DNA from: Brotonthovivens ammoniilytica
GTDB lineage: Bacteria > Bacillota > Clostridia > Lachnospirales > Lachnospiraceae
DNA: 64,000 bases
Reading direction: 5' to 3'
Assembly: GCF_025566885.1 (NCBI RefSeq)
Contig: NZ_JAOQJQ010000008.1
Coordinates: forward strand, 1 to 64,000
In this document: in pieces, positions 61,005 to 64,000 of the stretch
Position numbering within the stretch: position 1 is the first letter of the stretch
Layout of the letters: each line of letters begins with the position of its first letter
Notes under the pieces: generated by a model
Told to the model about the DNA's origin: nothing
Seen by the model: the letters and a program-made list of their open reading frames with translations, nothing else
Databases searched by the model: none
Position numbers and translations under genes: made by a program

Positions 61005-61691
61005 ATGAGAGAATATCTGAAAAAGGAAGAACTTGCAAAGCTTTGGATGGAAAAAGAGCTGCTGATTTTTGATTTTGACGGTACACTGCTGGATTCCATG
61101 CCTATGTGGGAGCATATTGGAACGGATTATCTCATATCTCAGGGAATAATGCCTCCACAGGATCTGGAAGAACGGCTGATATCTATGACACTAGAACAAA
61201 GCGGAGCGTTTTATATCCGGGAACTTGGACTGAAAAAAACATTAGATGAGTATCTGGAGGATATTTATCAGATGGCTGACCAAAAATACCGGCTGGAACT
61301 GGCATTAAAGCCAGGGGCTTTGGCATTTGTACAAAAGGCGGCTGAGGCAGGGAAAAAAATGTGTATTCTTACAACCACAGGCCGGCCGTGTGTGGAAGCG
61401 GCAGCGGCCCGCCATGGACTGGAGCATTTTCTTCCCTTTGAAAAAATATATACCTGCGGGGAACTGGGAATGGGAAAAACCACACCGGATATTTATCTTC
61501 ACACCATCAGACAGATGGGGAGTATACCTCAAAAAACGCTGGTTTTTGAGGACGCTCCCTTTGCCGTAAAAGGCGCAAAGCTCTCCGGGTGTACCGTGTG
61601 TTCCGTATTTGATTCTTCTGCCGGGAAGCAGGAGGCAGTTTTACAACAGTATGCAGATATCCGGATCCAGTCTTTTCTGGAACTGGTATAG
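61005..61691 (+). CDS. HAD-family phosphatase
   Basis: A 228-residue HAD hydrolase: motif I FDFDGTLLDSMP, motif II TTTGRPC, motif III Lys in GMGKTTPD, motif IV FEDAPFAVKGAK. The cap is helical (beta-phosphoglucomutase-like subclass). Fifteen bases after thiC and before the thiazole genes, so a thiamine-precursor phosphatase is a reasonable inference, not shown. The true start could be a Met at 61050. Confidence 0.78.
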   Translation: MREYLKKEELAKLWMEKELLIFDFDGTLLDSMPMWEHIGTDYLISQGIMPPQDLEERLISMTLEQSGAFYIRELGLKKTLDEYLEDIYQMADQKYRLELALKPGALAFVQKAAEAGKKMCILTTTGRPCVEAAAARHGLEHFLPFEKIYTCGELGMGKTTPDIYLHTIRQMGSIPQKTLVFEDAPFAVKGAKLSGCTVCSVFDSSAGKQEAVLQQYADIRIQSFLELV

Positions 61692-61708
61692 GGCAGCATA
61701 AGATAAAA

Positions 61709-61738
61709 TTGACAGTATAAAAATGACTGTGTTATAAT
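61709..61738 (+). promoter_or_regulatory. Promoter of thiS-thiF-thiG-thiH
   Basis: TTGACA (61709-61714), 18-nt spacer, TATAAT (61733-61738). The transcript would start within about ten bases of the riboswitch stem. Confidence 0.75.
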
Positions 61739-61752
61739 AGCGGACAGATTGG

Positions 61753-61819
61753 ATGCAGAGCATTCATGAAGGGGTACACCACCGCGGGTGTAGGCTTCAT
61801 GGATACTCTGCATTTTTAT
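61753..61819 (+). promoter_or_regulatory. HMP-PP riboswitch candidate (thiS motif), terminator-embedded
   Basis: A single long hairpin: ATGCAGAG / CTCTGCAT at the base, CATGAAG / CTTCATG in the middle, TACACC / GGTGTA at the top, then TTTTT. The conserved-looking loop residues sit inside the terminator stem. This is the architecture described for the HMP-PP riboswitch found before thiS in Clostridia. The identification rests on structure and position; I could not align it to the covariance model. Direction of control not set from sequence. Confidence 0.75.
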
Positions 61820-61893
61820 TTACAGAAAATGTCCGCAAAGGCTGAGAGTGCCTCTGGAACGGAGTGGTCAGGCATTCATTTGTGGTGGATGCC

Positions 61894-61962
61894 TGCACTG
61901 GGAATTATGTCAGCAAAGCTGACCCAAATCGTGCACACAGTCTTGCGAGAGCGAGACTTGAA
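61894..61962 (+). repeat. Structured intergenic repeat, copy 3
   Basis: TGCAC / GTGCA outer pairing, GGG/CCC, the TCAGC-AAA-GCTGA hairpin and AGTCTTGC-GAGA-GCGAGACT. It lies between the riboswitch and thiS. It is preceded by another hairpin (CAGGCATTC / GGATGCCTG, 61869-61895). Confidence 0.55.
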
Positions 61963-61996
61963 AAAATTTGTTGATGGAAAGGAGTTTCGGAAAAAT

Positions 61997-62191
61997 ATGA
62001 GACTAAATGGTGTTGAAAAGGAAGAGTATCATAATCAGAGTGTTTTAACTATGCTGGAAAAAGAAAAATTTCAGATGGACAGGATTGCAGTAGAAGTAAA
62101 CGGAGAAATCCTGCCAAAGTCAAAGTACAATCAGACACTGGTTCATGCAGGGGATGTGATTGAAGTTGTAAGTTTTGTGGGAGGAGGCTGA
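61997..62191 (+). CDS. thiS: Sulfur carrier protein ThiS
   Basis: A 64-residue ubiquitin-like protein ending in GlyGlyGly (VVSFVGGG), normally the C-terminal Gly-Gly that is adenylated by ThiF and thiocarboxylated. MRLNGVEK start and VNGEILPKSKYNQ match ThiS. ATG 61997; the open frame upstream runs through the repeat and is not coding. RBS AAAGGAG lies 12 bases away. Confidence 0.93.
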   Translation: MRLNGVEKEEYHNQSVLTMLEKEKFQMDRIAVEVNGEILPKSKYNQTLVHAGDVIEVVSFVGGG

Positions 62192-62193
62192 TA

Positions 62194-62871
62194 ATGAGTC
62201 TGGCAGAGAGCATTTCAGATGGGATGGAACGGATCCAAAAAGAAATTGACCGTGTGCTTAAAAGCCGCCATGGAGTGGAGGCACAGGAACGGCTGTATCA
62301 GGCGAAGGTTGCAGTGGCAGGGGCAGGAGGCATGGGGTCTCATACGGCACTGTCACTGGCTAGAGCTGGCATCGGCCATATACATCTTATTGATTTTGAC
62401 AAGGTGGAACTTGGAAATCTTCACAGACAACAGTATTTTATGAGACATATTGGAATGCCTAAAGTGGAGGCATTAAAGTCTCTGATATTGGAAGTTAATC
62501 CGTTTTTAGATATCCGGACCTCAGAGGTGGTAGTAAGTGAAGAAAATATTTGTGAGTTATTTGTAGATGCGGACATTATTATTGAAGCCTTTGATCAGCC
62601 TGAGGCCAAGGCAATGCTGGTAAATGGAGTGTTAGAGCTTTTCCCTGAAAAGCAGCTGATTGCATGCTCTGGTATGGCAGGATACAGCGATGGAAATAAG
62701 ATCAGGACAAGAAAAGTAAGCAGAAATTTTTATTTGTGCGGAGATGAGGAAGCTGGTGTGGAAACGGAAGGGACACTTTTTTCCACCAGAGTCAGTATCT
62801 GTGCAGGTCATGCTGCTAATCAGGCCATAGAACTGATTTTGGATAAGAGAAAGAAACAAACGGAAGCTTAA
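62194..62871 (+). CDS. thiF: ThiS adenylyltransferase ThiF
   Basis: 225 residues of the E1/MoeB-ThiF fold: AVAGAGGMGSHTALSLARAGIG nucleotide loop, IDFDKVELGNLHRQ and IIEAFDQPEAK. It activates ThiS. The short ThiF type lacks the zinc Cys cluster region of MoeB. Starts two bases after thiS. Confidence 0.92.
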   Translation: MSLAESISDGMERIQKEIDRVLKSRHGVEAQERLYQAKVAVAGAGGMGSHTALSLARAGIGHIHLIDFDKVELGNLHRQQYFMRHIGMPKVEALKSLILEVNPFLDIRTSEVVVSEENICELFVDADIIIEAFDQPEAKAMLVNGVLELFPEKQLIACSGMAGYSDGNKIRTRKVSRNFYLCGDEEAGVETEGTLFSTRVSICAGHAANQAIELILDKRKKQTEA

Positions 62872-62956
62872 GAAGAGAAATAAAATGAGTGTCACAAAAG
62901 GACCGGAAACATAATGGCTGGTATTATTATAAAAGGGAAGATGAGGGACTTTAAGT

Positions 62957-63730
62957 ATGGAAAAAAATGATAAGTTAGTATTAGGCGGACATGAATTTGA
63001 GTCAAGATTTATTCTGGGGTCCGGTAAATATTCACTGGAGCTGATCCGGGCTGCGGTGGAACAGGCGAAAGCGGAGATGATTACCCTGGCTCTAAGACGT
63101 GCAAATCAGGGGGGGATGGCAAATATTCTTGACTATATCCCAAAGAATGTTACCCTGCTTCCAAATACATCCGGGGCAAGGAATGCCCAGGAAGCGGTGC
63201 GCATTGCACGGCTTTCTAGAGAGCTTGGCTGTGGGGACTTTGTGAAAATTGAGATTATGAGAGATTCCAAATATCTGCTTCCCGATAATCAGGAAACTGT
63301 AAGGGCAACAGAGATTCTTGCAAAGGAAGGATTTATTGTTATGCCTTATATGTATCCGGATTTGAATACGGCCAGGGATTTAAAATCTGCCGGAGCTGCG
63401 TCTGTGATGCCGCTGGCGGCGCCCATCGGATCGAATAAGGGGCTTTGTACCAGAGAATTTATACAGATTCTTATTGATGAGATTGACCTGCCTGTAATTG
63501 TGGATGCCGGTATCGGACGTCCGTCTCAGGCATGTGAAGCAATGGAGATGGGGGCGGCGGCTGTGATGGCAAATACTGCAATTGCCACAGCCGGGGATAT
63601 TCCGGCTATGGCTGAGGCCTTTAAAGATGCGGTTTTAGCAGGCCGGAAGGCTTATCTGTCAGGGACCGGGAGAGTGATGGAGAGGGGAGCGTCTGCATCT
63701 TCTCCGCTGACAGGCTTTTTACGGGATTAG
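62957..63730 (+). CDS. thiG: Thiazole synthase ThiG
   Basis: A 257-residue ThiG: RFILGSGKYSLELIRAAVE, Schiff-base Lys in FVKIEIMRDSKYL, PIGSNKGLCT and VDAGIGRPSQACEAMEMGAAAVMANTAIA are family signatures. Uses the ThiS thiocarboxylate. An 85-nt gap with no terminator separates it from thiF. Confidence 0.96.
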   Translation: MEKNDKLVLGGHEFESRFILGSGKYSLELIRAAVEQAKAEMITLALRRANQGGMANILDYIPKNVTLLPNTSGARNAQEAVRIARLSRELGCGDFVKIEIMRDSKYLLPDNQETVRATEILAKEGFIVMPYMYPDLNTARDLKSAGAASVMPLAAPIGSNKGLCTREFIQILIDEIDLPVIVDAGIGRPSQACEAMEMGAAAVMANTAIATAGDIPAMAEAFKDAVLAGRKAYLSGTGRVMERGASASSPLTGFLRD

Positions 63731-63754
63731 AAACACAGGCAGGAGAACAGGATC

Positions 63755-64000
63755 ATGTCAGAGAATAAAATAAACGAGAGTATTGTAACAGATGAAATCC
63801 GGGAGCGGATGAAAGATAAAAGAATTGACCATATGACGTATCTTCCTGATATGCAGGTCATTGATTCAAATATTCAGGAAAAAACAATTTTGGCCATGGA
63901 AAACTATAATTATAATATGTATACAGCCGAAGATGTACAAAGGGCTCTTAACAAAGAGCACATCTCACCGGAGGATTTTGCCGCGCTTCTTTCACCGGCG
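63755..64000 (+). CDS. thiH: 2-iminoacetate synthase ThiH, 3'-truncated by window edge
   Basis: The first 82 codons of ThiH, the radical SAM tyrosine lyase. The visible part (NKINESIVTDEIRERMKD..., YTAEDVQRALNKEHISPEDFAALLSP) is the N-terminal helical region before the CxxxCxxC motif, which lies beyond the window. AGGAG precedes the ATG. Confidence 0.85.
   Translation, partial: MSENKINESIVTDEIRERMKDKRIDHMTYLPDMQVIDSNIQEKTILAMENYNYNMYTAEDVQRALNKEHISPEDFAALLSPA

Noticed and set aside
61766..61996. N-terminal extension of thiS through the riboswitch and repeat
   Set aside because: The frame is open by chance across structured RNA; ThiS proteins are about 65 residues and the start at 61997 gives that length.

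Overview
The window looks like the chromosome of a gut Firmicute of the Lachnospiraceae type (Blautia, Dorea or Mediterraneibacter-like). This is inferred from moderate G+C, strong AGGAGG ribosome binding sites, a cysE-cysS-mrnC-rlmB-sigH operon under a T-box, RNase Y, a Mini-III RNase, a sporulation-type sigma factor, and a chromosomal vanG-like cluster. No species name can be given from the sequence alone.

Layout. 1-7.9 kb is the tail end of a siphovirus-like prophage (tape measure, distal tail, tail/receptor-binding protein, BppU-like protein with three repeated modules). It stops without holin or endolysin, at a short structured repeat fused to a 5'-truncated hicB. 8.5-11.9 kb (minus) is a cell-wall-anchored-looking subtilisin. 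12.0-17.9 kb (minus) is a vanG-type D-Ala-D-Ser cluster: vanR-vanS, then vanG-vanXY and a serine racemase vanT split into overlapping membrane and racemase genes. Three GATGAC repeats at 11-bp spacing lie upstream of vanG. 18.0-34.1 kb holds housekeeping and regulatory genes: a hydrolase behind a long structured leader, CorA, a LysR regulator, rny, an ECF sigma/anti-sigma pair, a BlaI-like repressor, an EthD-like protein, a promoter-driven locus with three micro-ORFs, a lipoprotein/winged-helix pair, and a cydDC-like ABC exporter operon.

34.2-42.9 kb is an accessory island ending at a Met-Val-Met tRNA cluster. It starts with an HxlR regulator and a Cys-rich ACGX-repeat peptide with its radical SAM/SPASM enzyme and a nitroreductase (a RiPP-like system). 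It continues with a PPC-domain protein and a macrodomain/M-class sirtuin pair (ADP-ribosylation). Two cargo modules follow: an AbiEi/AbiEii toxin-antitoxin pair and an AlbA_2/AAA_4 protein. Each cargo module is followed by another copy of the sirtuin 3' end. The two copies on either side of abiE are nearly identical, and the most distal, divergent copy looks like the original tail. A DUF5131/KTR scar and an IS200 deletion derivative close the island.

43.3-64 kb is core metabolism: prephenate dehydratase, an aminotransferase, a MobA-like transferase, a FUSC membrane protein, ispF, a sugar kinase/nucleotidyltransferase pair, the T-box cysE operon, a large secreted protein with five PG-binding domains, and the thiamine region. 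thiC is controlled by a TPP riboswitch with terminator. thiS-thiF-thiG-thiH follows a terminator-embedded structure matching the HMP-PP (thiS motif) riboswitch, so the pyrimidine and thiazole branches appear to be sensed separately.
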